NCBI RefSeq assembly: GCF_024171485.1 | Contig: NZ_JALJZX010000002.1 | Location: 310,001 to 374,000, forward strand | DNA: 64,000 nt | From: Chryseobacterium sp. HSC-36S06 | GTDB lineage: Bacteria; Bacteroidota; Bacteroidia; Flavobacteriales; Weeksellaceae | Direction: 5' to 3' | In this document: one piece after another, positions 54,444-62,143 of the stretch | How the letters are laid out: each line of letters begins with the position of its first letter | Numbering within the stretch: the stretch's first letter is position 1 | Program-made: the position numbers and the translations under genes | The notes under the pieces: model-generated | What the model was told of the DNA's origin: nothing | Databases searched by the model: none | The model's input: the letters and a program-made list of their open reading frames with translations, nothing else

Positions 54444-54791
54444 ATGAAAGAACGTCGCCCGACCGTGGAATACCATATGTTTTCCCTACAATTTCAGCAC
54501 TGTATGCTGGAAGCATGCCCCAGGAGCGCTTTCTGCATCCGGTATCTGGCTTTCTCACTGGCACCGCCGGAGCGGGATGTTTTTCTGCTGGTCAATCCAG
54601 CTCATCTCGGTGGTCAAGATCTTGTCCGGTGCCCCTATTACAGGGATGATGCACCCGAATATTTCGTGAGCGGACTGCACCGGGCGGCACAAAACCTTCC
54701 TTCCGCCAAGTACAGCCTGATCCGGCAGGATCTCATTGCTATTTACGACACCGTACCCGACCTCCTGTTTCCTTCAGATTGCTGTACTTAA
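54444..54791 (+). CDS. Small Cys-containing protein resembling DUF6078, possibly truncated
   Basis: The 115-residue ORF has cysteines at 20, 25, 31 and 63 in the pattern HCMLEACPRSAFCIRYLA ... NPAHLGGQDLVRCPYYRDD. I recall this as the pattern of DUF6078 proteins of Bacteroidota, in which a C-x4-C-x5-C cluster is followed by NP and CPYYR/CPFF. The usual C-terminal segment, with a basic YYR-type motif, is missing. A shift of reading frame near 54760 would give a basic stretch, so a frameshift or decay is possible. It lacks a clear promoter and stands alone in the gene-poor region. Confidence 0.4.
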   Translation: MKERRPTVEYHMFSLQFQHCMLEACPRSAFCIRYLAFSLAPPERDVFLLVNPAHLGGQDLVRCPYYRDDAPEYFVSGLHRAAQNLPSAKYSLIRQDLIAIYDTVPDLLFPSDCCT

Positions 54792-54793
54792 AA

Positions 54794-54858
54794 AAAAGTT
54801 TCATCCGTACAAAATAAAAGTTTCATCCGCATGAAACAAAATTTTCATTGGAATGAAA
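54794..54858. repeat. Cluster of TTTCAT/ATGAAA repeats
   Basis: AAAAGTTTCATCCG occurs at 54794-54807 and 54816-54829 (period 22). The second copy extends into a perfect palindrome GTTTCAT-CCGC-ATGAAAC (54820-54837). A third unit TTTCAT-TGGA-ATGAAA follows at 54843-54858. Confidence 0.7.
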
Positions 54859-55022
54859 TATTGCCATCCGTAAATTTCAGCTCCCGATACCTGCGTTTTT
54901 TTTAGAGCACATCAGGAGTCGGCGACACCAGATTCAACTGATGCCTGAATTTTGGAAGTTTCAGTCACGGGAATTTCTGAAGGTGGAGGATCAGCATTAG
55001 TATAAGTTGAAAACCGCAATCA

Positions 55023-55289
55023 ACTTTGGCAAAGTAGGAGCCTTATAAAAACCAGCAACTCGCCCAACTCCGCGACTGGCTGCTGCCCGGGCAGGTAACG
55101 GTGGGTGAAGCAGAGGAAATGGCAGAAGGATTGGGAATGGTGGCGGAGGAGCGAACGCGCGATGAATGACTTTGCCAAAGTTCTGTTCACACGCATTGGC
55201 ACTTTGCCAAAGTTTGTTTCGGTAGTAAGGGGTTTTTTCCTTTGAAATTTGTCAAAGTATTATTATGCTCTTTAAAACTTTGACAAAGT
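55023..55289. repeat. Five copies of the palindrome ACTTTGNCAAAGT
   Basis: Copies are at 55023-55035, 55169-55181, 55201-55213, 55246-55258 (one mismatch) and 55277-55289. Each is a 13-bp palindrome around one variable base (G, C, C, T, A in that order). The first two bracket a fragment of coding sequence, and the last three lie in 89 bp. Confidence 0.85.
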
Positions 55290-55562
55290 GCATGGTCGTC
55301 TGGTAAGTAAAATAATGTTATCTCTTTTTCCAGGCAAGTCGAAAAACAGAATTAAGTTTTCCTTGCTGCAGCGTTCAAAAACTGAGATACCGATGCTGAG
55401 TGCCTTACAGTCGTGGAACCGGAAACTGTTAAAAAAGAATGTAAAGAGTTCCTGAAGATTGGTTTAAAGAAAAATAAATAAATATTAATTTACCGTTCGA
55501 AAAGCTTTTAAAGTTATATTTCCGTTTACCGATAATTTTCTATCTTTAAAAAAAATTATTCT

Positions 55563-56162
55563 ATGAAAAAACTATTGATTGCAGCATTTATTTCCTCAAC
55601 GCTTTTTGCGTACGCTCAGCATACGCTTCCGGCGGCCAGCCCGAGACAGACTGTTGAACAGCAGTTTTCAACTTCTAAAATTTCTGTAGATTATGGAAGA
55701 CCGGGAGTGAAGGGCAGAAAGGTTTTCGGCGAACTTGTACCCTACAATAAGCTTTGGAGAGCGGGGGCCAACGGCGCGACTAAAATTACCTTTGCACAAC
55801 CTGTAAGCTTCGGCGGCAAAACAGTTCCGGCAGGAACTTACGGACTGTTTGTGATCCCAACTGATAAAGAATGGAAAGTCATCCTGAACAAAGATGCTCA
55901 GCAGTGGGGCGCTTACGCTTACGACGAAAAACTCAACGTAACCGACATTACCGTGCCCGTGCAGAAACTGTCAGAAAAGCAGGAATGGTTTGCAGTTGAA
56001 TTAAATCCTTTGGATGAGAATTCCCTGGACATGGTGATCAAATGGGATCTCGCAAAAATTACGGTTCCGATCAAAGTTGCTAATTCTGAGGTGATGACTA
56101 AAGTGGTAGAAAAATTAAAAGAAATCAGACAGATCGAAAGAGATGCAGCAGCAAAAAAATAA
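55563..56162 (+). CDS. DUF2911 exported protein
   Basis: The 199-residue protein has a signal peptide (MKKLLIAAFISSTLFAYAQ) and the family core: SPRQTVEQQFSTSKISVDYGRPGVKGRKVFGELVPYNKLWRAGANGATKI, followed by GTYGLFVIPTDKEWKVILNK. DUF2911 is common in Bacteroidota and has no assigned function; some members carry a C-terminal TPR part, absent here. It is followed 13 bp later by the interrupted lipoprotein gene, and the two are probably co-transcribed. Confidence 0.88.
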   Translation: MKKLLIAAFISSTLFAYAQHTLPAASPRQTVEQQFSTSKISVDYGRPGVKGRKVFGELVPYNKLWRAGANGATKITFAQPVSFGGKTVPAGTYGLFVIPTDKEWKVILNKDAQQWGAYAYDEKLNVTDITVPVQKLSEKQEWFAVELNPLDENSLDMVIKWDLAKITVPIKVANSEVMTKVVEKLKEIRQIERDAAAKK

Positions 56163-56175
56163 TAATTAAATAAAT

Positions 56176-56607
56176 ATGTCAAAAATTTTAAAATCGGGTA
56201 TTTCTCTTTTACTAATGGTGCTTTTTTTCGCTTCATGTACAACCCAACTGAAAACTTTGGAAAACGGTAAAAAAATCGATAACCGCTTAGTCGGCGTTTG
56301 GTCTGGTTCCGAAAAAGATCAGCAAATTGATGGAATCGAAAAAAAGTGAGATATGACACGGAATGCAGACGGTACTTTTGTTTTAAACTTTGTTTTTACC
56401 CAAAACGGCAGAACCCAGGAAACCCAGGAAACCGGAAACTGGTGGATCGAAGGAAATAAATTCTACGAATATCACGAAGAATCAGGGAAAACAGATGTTT
56501 ATACCTATTCTGTTCCCAATGAAAATCAGGTAAAATTCAAATCACAAAGTATTAGTGTCGGTATGAACAACGACTCCTATGAGTTTACGGACACCCGCAA
56601 AAAATAA
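56176..56607 (+). pseudogene. Small lipoprotein gene interrupted by an in-frame TGA
   Basis: ATG 56176 opens a lipoprotein (MSKILKSGISLLLMVLFFAS, lipidated Cys near residue 21). The frame runs for 57 codons to TGA at 56347-56349 and continues in the same frame for 85 more codons (DMTRNADGTFVLNFVFTQNG ...). The two parts join smoothly: LVGVWSGSEKDQQIDGIEKK then DMTRNADG. In related proteins I would expect a tryptophan (TGG) where TGA stands, so a single G-to-A change explains the break. It is a recent nonsense mutation, a sequencing error, or a readthrough site. The product without the stop would be 143 residues. Confidence 0.7.
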
Positions 56608-56610
56608 ATT

Positions 56611-56640
56611 AAATGTCTCATTCTTTTGAGACATTTTTTT
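56611..56640 (+). terminator. Intrinsic terminator
   Basis: AAATGTCTCA (56611-56620), loop TTCTTT, TGAGACATTT (56627-56636), then T. It ends the DUF2911/lipoprotein unit, which shows that the operon is still transcribed as far as the former lipoprotein end. Confidence 0.88.
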
Positions 56641-56675
56641 ATTCAGCACTAAAAAAATACCTGTCAATTTTTCGG

Positions 56676-56706
56676 TTGTAAAGTTTTTCATACCGACCTA
56701 AATTTG
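56676..56706 (+). promoter_or_regulatory. Promoter of ada
   Basis: TTG (56676-56678), 20 nt, TAAATTTG (56699-56706), ending 15 nt before ATG 56722. Confidence 0.65.
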
Positions 56707-56721
56707 CTTTAAATTTACATC

Positions 56722-57765
56722 ATGGAACTTTCTAACGAAATAATGTATCAGGCTTCTTTGGATAAAAACCCCGATTTCGAAGGCGTTTTCTGGATGGGCG
56801 TGAAAACCACGGGGATTTTCTGCCGGCCGACCTGTACAGCGCGTAAACCGAAGTTTGAAAATGTGGAGTTTTTCAGCAATACCAAAGATGCAATCCTGAA
56901 AGGGTATCGGCCCTGTAAAGTCTGCAAGCCCCTTGAAAATCCGGATGAAACTCCTCAAGGCATTCAGTATTTGCTGAGCGAACTGGCGGCGGATCCTTCT
57001 CTGAAATTTAAAGATTTCGATCTGGTGAACAGAGGTCTGGAACCCGCAACCGTCCGGCGGTGGTTCATGAAGCACCACGGCATGACCTTTCATGCGTTCC
57101 AGCGGATATTTAAGCTGAATTCGGCTTTTAAGAAACTGAATTCCGGGGAGAATGTGACTGGCGCTGCCTTCAACAGCGGATATGAGAGTCTGAGCGGATT
57201 TAATGAAAGTTTTAAAAATATCTTCGGAGTTTCACCAAAGAATTCCAAGAGTGAAAAAGTGGTGGATTTAAAAAGAATTGAAACTCCACTGGGAACCATG
57301 ATTGCCTGCGCTGATGAAAACGGAATCTGTATGCTGGAGTTTTCCGACAGGAAAGCACTCCCCACGGAACTGAAAGAGATTTCGAAACATTTTAATGCGA
57401 ACATCATTCAGGGTGAAAATCCGCACTTCAAAACTTTAGAAAAACAACTTGCCGAATATTTCGAGGGAAAACGCAAGGATTTTACTGTTCCGCTATCGCC
57501 CGTGGGAACTGAATTCCAGAAAAGTGTCTGGGAAGTGCTTCGTAAAATCCCCTACGGAACCACGAGAAGTTACCAGGAACAGGCGAATATCCTGGGCAAT
57601 CCAAAAGCCGTAAGGGCCGTGGCAAATGCCAATGGTCTCAACAAAATTTCCATCATCATCCCATGTCACAGAGTGATTGGCACCAACGGAACGCTCACCG
57701 GTTACGGCGGCGGGATCTGGCGAAAACAGAAACTGCTGGAACTGGAAAAAGCAATTCTCTTTTAA
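56722..57765 (+). CDS. ada: Ada: adaptive-response regulator and O6-methylguanine-DNA methyltransferase
   Basis: The 347-residue protein combines both functions. Residues 1-75 form the Ada zinc domain with Cys34, Cys38, Cys65 and Cys68 (FCRPTC ... PCKVC), where one cysteine takes up methyl groups from phosphotriesters. Residues about 85-175 form an AraC-type HTH. Residues about 190-345 form the methyltransferase domain with the acceptor cysteine near residue 315 in IPCHRVIG. After methylation it should activate its own gene. Only one gene is present; no alkA or alkB is adjacent. Confidence 0.93.
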   Translation: MELSNEIMYQASLDKNPDFEGVFWMGVKTTGIFCRPTCTARKPKFENVEFFSNTKDAILKGYRPCKVCKPLENPDETPQGIQYLLSELAADPSLKFKDFDLVNRGLEPATVRRWFMKHHGMTFHAFQRIFKLNSAFKKLNSGENVTGAAFNSGYESLSGFNESFKNIFGVSPKNSKSEKVVDLKRIETPLGTMIACADENGICMLEFSDRKALPTELKEISKHFNANIIQGENPHFKTLEKQLAEYFEGKRKDFTVPLSPVGTEFQKSVWEVLRKIPYGTTRSYQEQANILGNPKAVRAVANANGLNKISIIIPCHRVIGTNGTLTGYGGGIWRKQKLLELEKAILF

Positions 57766-57797
57766 ATTGATAATAGAATAATAAGCAAAAAAAAATC

Positions 57798-58322
57798 ATG
57801 AATTTCTCCATTCAGCCCATATTGGAAAACGAAAATTTCAAATTGATTCCATTACAGGAAAACGATTTTGAAAGGTTATACGTTGTTGCGTCCGATCCTA
57901 AAGTTTGGGAACAGCATCCAAATAAAGAGCGTTATAAAAGGGAGGTCTTCGAGAATTTTTTCAAAGGCGCTATGGAAAGCAAAGGCGCTTTTTTGGTGGT
58001 GAGTAAAGATTCCGGCGAAGTTTTAGGATGTACAAGATTTTATGATTTCGATGAAGAAAACAGTTCAATTCTGATTGGTTATACTTTTTACGGAACCGAT
58101 TTCTGGGGTAAAAATGTTAATCCACAGGTCAAGAAACTGATGTTGAATTATATATTTCAGTATGTAGAAACCGTTATTTTCCATGTTGGAAAAGAAAATA
58201 TTCGTTCTCAGGTCGCGATGGAAAGACTTGGAGCCGAAAAAGTGGGGGAAGAGGAGATTGCTTATTTCGGTGAATTACCTAAAATAAACGTGGTGTACGA
58301 AATCAGAAAAGAAAACTGGTAA
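57798..58322 (+). CDS. GNAT-family N-acetyltransferase
   Basis: The 174-residue protein is of the RimJ/RimL-like GNAT group: an N-terminal NFKLIPLQENDFERLYVVASDPKVWEQHP, the acetyl-CoA-binding core (AFLVVSKDSGEVLGCTRFYDF), and NIRSQVAMERLGAEKVGEEE. The substrate is unknown. It begins 32 bp after ada on the same strand and is probably transcribed with it. Its stop is 1 bp from the end of the convergent small membrane protein gene. Confidence 0.85.
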   Translation: MNFSIQPILENENFKLIPLQENDFERLYVVASDPKVWEQHPNKERYKREVFENFFKGAMESKGAFLVVSKDSGEVLGCTRFYDFDEENSSILIGYTFYGTDFWGKNVNPQVKKLMLNYIFQYVETVIFHVGKENIRSQVAMERLGAEKVGEEEIAYFGELPKINVVYEIRKENW

Positions 58323-58323
58323 T

Positions 58324-58485
58324 TTATTTTCCGGCACATTCCTGAAACATTTCTGCCCCGAAATAAAATACAAAAAGCCAGACAATTCCCTTCAGGGTGA
58401 AAAATATTAAACCGCCTATCCCCAAACGCTTAAACCATAATTTCATTTTCGAACTTCCGTTGTTATTGGGTTCCTGATTTTCCAT
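58324..58485 (-). CDS. Small single-helix membrane protein
   Basis: The 53-residue protein starts MENQEPNNNGSSKMKLW and has one membrane helix (LGIGGLIFFTLKGIVWLFVFYFG), ending ECAGK. I know no family. I chose ATG 58485 because a TAnnTTTG-type -7 box (TATTTTTG on the minus strand, 58500-58507) lies 14 nt upstream, inside any longer version. It overlaps no neighbour but ends 1 bp from the GNAT gene stop. Confidence 0.6.
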   Translation of the reverse strand: MENQEPNNNGSSKMKLWFKRLGIGGLIFFTLKGIVWLFVFYFGAEMFQECAGK

Positions 58486-58643
58486 ATTCTCATTTTCAGC
58501 AAAAATAATCATTTTCTTTGCCAATTTGTTATAATTGAGGACTGACTGAAATCAGATCCGCTGTTGTTGTCGATTAAAAGTGTTAAAAATTTTTCAGAGT
58601 TCGCCAAAAACCCTATCTTTAGTGGCAATTCAAATTAAAATTT

Positions 58644-60194
58644 ATGTCTCATAAAACGATCGATTACGGTATCGAAGAATCACTTAAAAATTTAGGAATT
58701 TCCAAACAGAATAATGGCGTTTCCTCCGGCGGTAACTATTTTGCCAACGGTGATTTGCTCGAAAGTTATTCTCCGACCGACGGAAAACTTATTGCTACAG
58801 TAAAAACAGCAAGTACTGAAGATTATAATACGGTCATAGAAAAGGCCAAATCAGCATACAAAGAATTCCGGATGATTCCATCGCCGAAAAGAGGCGAGTT
58901 GGTAAGACAGTTCGGACTTAAACTCCGCGAATACAAAGATGATTTAGGTAAACTTGTTTCTTATGAAATGGGTAAATCGCTTCAGGAAGGACTTGGCGAA
59001 GTTCAGGAAATGATTGACATCTGCGATTTCGCAGTTGGTTTGTCCCGCCAGCTTCACGGTTACACCATGCATTCTGAGAGACCCGGTCACCGTATGTATG
59101 AGCAGTATCACCCGCTGGGAATTGTAGGAATTATCTCAGCTTTCAATTTTCCCGTAGCTGTTTGGTCCTGGAATACAGCACTTTCCTGGATCTGCGGAAA
59201 CGTAACCATCTGGAAACCATCAGAAAAAACTCCGCTTTGCGCAATCGCATGTCAGAATATCATTAATGAAGTTTTAAAAGAAAATAATCTTCCGGAAGGA
59301 ATTTCAACGATGATTGTCGGCGATCACAGAATTGGTGAGCAACTCGTTAACGACAGAAATGTTGCACTTGTTTCATTTACGGGTTCAACTAAGGTTGGAC
59401 GTATCGTCGGAAAAAATGTGGCTGAAAGATTCGGGAAATCAATCCTGGAGCTTGGCGGAAACAACGCAATCATCATTACCGAAAACGCAGATCTGGATAT
59501 GTCGATCATCGGCGCCGTGTTTGGTGCGGTGGGAACTGCCGGACAAAGATGTACTTCTACAAGACGCTTAATTATTCACGAATCCGTTTACGATGAAGTG
59601 AAAAACCGTCTGGTAAAAGCTTACGGACAATTAAAAATTGGAAATCCACTGGATGAGAATAATCACGTTGGACCTTTGATCGATAAGGATGCGGTAAAAC
59701 AATATCTCGATTCCATTGAAAAATGCAGGAAAGAAGGCGGAAAATTTGCTGTTGAAGGTGGAGTTCTGGAAGGTGAAAATTACGAATCCGGCTGCTATGT
59801 AAAACCATGCATCGCCGAAGTCGAAAACTCTTACGAGATCGTTCAGCACGAAACCTTCGCACCTATTTTATACCTTATTAAATACAAAACGCTTGATGAA
59901 GCAATCGCGATTCAGAACGATGTTCCGCAGGGATTAAGTTCTGCAATTATGACCCAGAATCTTCGTGAAGCTGAATTGTTCCTTTCTCAGGCAGGTTCCG
60001 ACTGTGGAATTGCAAACGTGAATATAGGGACTTCAGGAGCAGAAATCGGTGGAGCTTTTGGTGGCGAAAAGGAAACCGGCGGCGGTAGGGAATCCGGTTC
60101 AGATGTATGGAAATATTACATGAGACGCCAGACCAACACCATCAATTATACTGCAAGTTTACCGCTTGCTCAGGGAATCAAATTCGATTTATAG
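58644..60194 (+). CDS. Aminoadipate-semialdehyde dehydrogenase (ALDH7-type)
   Basis: The enzyme oxidises L-2-aminoadipate 6-semialdehyde to 2-aminoadipate with NAD. The 516-residue protein has the ALDH features: [11 protein letters not shown] for the cofactor, the catalytic glutamate in LELGGNN, and catalytic Cys303 in [12 protein letters not shown]. The N-terminus and [24 protein letters not shown] are typical of the ALDH7A1/AmaB class. The next gene encodes lysine 6-transaminase, which makes its substrate, so the pair degrades lysine. A TATCTTTA box lies at 58614-58621. Confidence 0.92.
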   Translation: MSHKTIDYGIEESLKNLGISKQNNGVSSGGNYFANGDLLESYSPTDGKLIATVKTASTEDYNTVIEKAKSAYKEFRMIPSPKRGELVRQFGLKLREYKDDLGKLVSYEMGKSLQEGLGEVQEMIDICDFAVGLSRQLHGYTMHSERPGHRMYEQYHPLGIVGIISAFNFPVAVWSWNTALSWICGNVTIWKPSEKTPLCAIACQNIINEVLKENNLPEGISTMIVGDHRIGEQLVNDRNVALVSFTGSTKVGRIVGKNVAERFGKSILELGGNNAIIITENADLDMSIIGAVFGAVGTAGQRCTSTRRLIIHESVYDEVKNRLVKAYGQLKIGNPLDENNHVGPLIDKDAVKQYLDSIEKCRKEGGKFAVEGGVLEGENYESGCYVKPCIAEVENSYEIVQHETFAPILYLIKYKTLDEAIAIQNDVPQGLSSAIMTQNLREAELFLSQAGSDCGIANVNIGTSGAEIGGAFGGEKETGGGRESGSDVWKYYMRRQTNTINYTASLPLAQGIKFDL

Positions 60195-60207
60195 CAGTAT
60201 AAAAATT

Positions 60208-60302
60208 ATTTGGGCAACTGATCCGTCCTCCGGAACCTTTTTTGTTCCGCTTTGCTGCACAAAAAGAGCTCCACTCAGGCCGGGTTGCGAAGGGACTCAA
60301 AT
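60208..60302. repeat. Structured intergenic element between the lysine catabolism genes
   Basis: The spacer has nested inverted repeats: ATTTG/CAAAT (60208-60212 and 60298-60302), GCAAC/GTTGC (60214-60218 and 60284-60288) and CGGAAC/GTTCCG (60231-60236 and 60244-60249). It has no ORF of note. I recall similar intergenic segments elsewhere in Weeksellaceae, but cannot confirm copies here. Confidence 0.45.
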
Positions 60303-60347
60303 TAATAAATTTAAAACAACCAAATCTCAGGTACAAAAACTAAAAAT

Positions 60348-61682
60348 ATGAATGACGCAATTGCATCTCACCCACAAACCACCAATAAAGTAAAAGAAAC
60401 CCTTTCTAAACATATGCTTGCCGACGGTTTCGATTTTGTAATGGATATTGAAAAATCCCACGGAAGCTGGATCCACGACCGTAACACCGGAAAAGAGTTC
60501 CTCGATATGTTTTCCATGTTTGGTTCGGCTTCCATTGGCTACAACCATCCGTATTTGGTGGAAAAATCGGCGTGGCTTGGCAAAATGGCGGTGAACAAAC
60601 CGACTTTAGCCGATGTTTACTCCCAGGAATTCGCAGATTTCATGGACGTTTTTTCCCGCGTTGCAATTCCGGAAGAACTTCAGTACACCTTTTTTATTGA
60701 AGGGGGAACTATGGCGGTAGAAAACGCAATGAAAGCCTGCTTCGACTGGAAAACCCGGAAAAATTTCGAAAAAGGTTTAGATACCGAAGCTGGAATCTGC
60801 ATCCATTTCAAACAGGCATTTCACGGCAGAAGCGGTTATACTCTAAGTTTAACCAATACTTCAGATCCAAGAAAATATCAGTATTTCCCAAAATTCGACT
60901 GGCCGAGAATCATAAATCCACATCTCAATTTTCCGATCACTGAAGAAAATTTAGAAGAAACCATTAAAAACGAACAGTTAGCATTGCTGCATATTCAGGA
61001 AGCGATTTTAACCAATCCCGATCAGGTGGCATGTATCATCATTGAACCTATTCAGGCAGAAGGCGGTGATCACCATTTCCGCGACGAATTCTTCCAGGGA
61101 TTAAGAAATATCTGTGACGACAATGAGGTTCTCCTTATTTTTGATGAAGTACAGACCGGAATCGGAATCACCGGAAAGATGTGGGCATTTCAGCATTTCA
61201 CTGTAAAACCAGATATTGTTTCTTTCGGAAAGAAAACGCAGGTTTGCGGAGTGTTAGCCAATAAAGAAAAATTTGATGAAATCCCGAACAACGTATTCCG
61301 CGAGAGTTCCCGAATCAATTCAACATTTGGCGGTAATTTTATAGATATGCTTCGTTTTCAGTTGGTGATGGAAGTTATAGAAAAAGAAAACCTCGTTGAA
61401 AACGCAAGGGTAGTGGGCAATTATCTTTTAGATGGACTGAAAAAACTTGAACTTCAGTTTCCGGATAAGATTTCAGGAGCCCGGGGTCGCGGTTTAATGT
61501 GCGCGATTAACTTACCAAGTGGAGCTGCGCGTGATAAAATGAGGGAAATTTTATACGATGACGGATTAATTGTACTGGCATGTGGCGATAATTCGATCCG
61601 CTTCCGTCCACATCTAAATGTTACCAGGGAAGAAATTCAAATTGCACTTGATAAAATTGCGGATAATATCAGTAAAATTTAA
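60348..61682 (+). CDS. lat: L-lysine 6-transaminase
   Basis: This PLP enzyme moves the epsilon-amino group of lysine to 2-oxoglutarate, giving aminoadipate semialdehyde. The 444-residue class III aminotransferase has the PLP lysine at 295 or 296 in VSFGKKTQVCG. IIEPIQAEGGDHHFRDEF and DEVQTGIGITGKMWAFQHF are matching cofactor segments. FGSASIGYNHPYLV and the SFGKKTQVCGV context distinguish it from ornithine or GABA transaminases. With the upstream dehydrogenase it forms the first two steps of lysine degradation to 2-aminoadipate. Confidence 0.93.
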   Translation: MNDAIASHPQTTNKVKETLSKHMLADGFDFVMDIEKSHGSWIHDRNTGKEFLDMFSMFGSASIGYNHPYLVEKSAWLGKMAVNKPTLADVYSQEFADFMDVFSRVAIPEELQYTFFIEGGTMAVENAMKACFDWKTRKNFEKGLDTEAGICIHFKQAFHGRSGYTLSLTNTSDPRKYQYFPKFDWPRIINPHLNFPITEENLEETIKNEQLALLHIQEAILTNPDQVACIIIEPIQAEGGDHHFRDEFFQGLRNICDDNEVLLIFDEVQTGIGITGKMWAFQHFTVKPDIVSFGKKTQVCGVLANKEKFDEIPNNVFRESSRINSTFGGNFIDMLRFQLVMEVIEKENLVENARVVGNYLLDGLKKLELQFPDKISGARGRGLMCAINLPSGAARDKMREILYDDGLIVLACGDNSIRFRPHLNVTREEIQIALDKIADNISKI

Positions 61683-61770
61683 TTTGTACTTAGTGAGTAG
61701 CAATTTAATAAAATCTTAACATAGTTTCTCAGAATATTTTTCTACATTTAGTGTTCAAAATGAAACGATT

Positions 61771-62022
61771 ATGGAAAGAAAAACGAGAGTATCGGTATTT
61801 GAAAGTGAAAAACCGTCGGAAATTCAATTGATTAAAGCCCGTTTGGATGCCAACAATATTACCTCCTTTTTAAATGATAAGTATATGTCATTCACTACTA
61901 CACCTACTGCGAACACCATTAAACTGATGGTAAATCTGCAGGATGAACAGAGAGCATTTGATATTATAGATGAATTGATCATGAAATCTGATTTAGATCT
62001 TACTGCTAACCTTAAAAATTAA
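61771..62022 (+). CDS. DUF2007 (putative signal-transducing) protein
   Basis: The 83-residue protein has the DUF2007 core: RVSVFESEKPSEIQLIKARLDANNITSFLNDKY, then LMVNLQDEQRAFDIIDEL. The fold is a ferredoxin-like domain similar to the regulatory part of glutamine-synthetase-related proteins, hence the name 'signal transducing', but no role has been shown. It stands alone with a terminator 36 bp past its stop. Confidence 0.82.
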   Translation: MERKTRVSVFESEKPSEIQLIKARLDANNITSFLNDKYMSFTTTPTANTIKLMVNLQDEQRAFDIIDELIMKSDLDLTANLKN

Positions 62023-62057
62023 TTTTATAATTTTAAATTTTACGTTTTACAGAAAAT

Positions 62058-62091
62058 CGGCACCAATTTATTTGGTGCCGGTTTTTTTTCT
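62058..62091 (+). terminator. Intrinsic terminator
   Basis: CGGCACCAA (62058-62066), loop TTTAT, TTGGTGCCG (62072-62080), then a T run. Confidence 0.88.
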
Positions 62092-62143
62092 GCAAAAGTC
62101 TAAGATTTTGCCTTGCTGAATTCCTGTTATTGAAAATTAGATC

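Larger units (their letters stand above)
53998..55562. other. Gene-poor region with decayed coding fragments and palindromic repeats
   Basis: About 1.56 kb holds only one weak gene (54444-54791). A terminator (54086-54115) follows the SufR-like gene. From 54907 to 55005 a frame reads EHIRSRRHQIQLMPEFWKFQ and ends at a stop. At 55041-55163 another reads EPYKNQQLAQLRDWLLPGQV. Neither has a start or a complete domain, so they look like remains of lost genes. Two sets of short palindromes lie between 54794 and 55289. Base composition is higher in GC around 54450-54780 than in flanking genes. From about 55300 to 55562 I see only AT-rich spacer and a TATCTTTA box (55541-55548). Confidence 0.6.

Noticed and set aside
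54260-54649. 129-codon plus-strand frame in the gene-poor region
   Set aside because: It overlaps the DUF6078-like frame in another register, and its Ser/Arg-rich product has no recognisable motif, whereas the other frame has a clear Cys pattern.
55023-55289. CRISPR array
   Set aside because: The repeat is only 13 bp, spacing is irregular (20-135 bp), and no cas gene is nearby.
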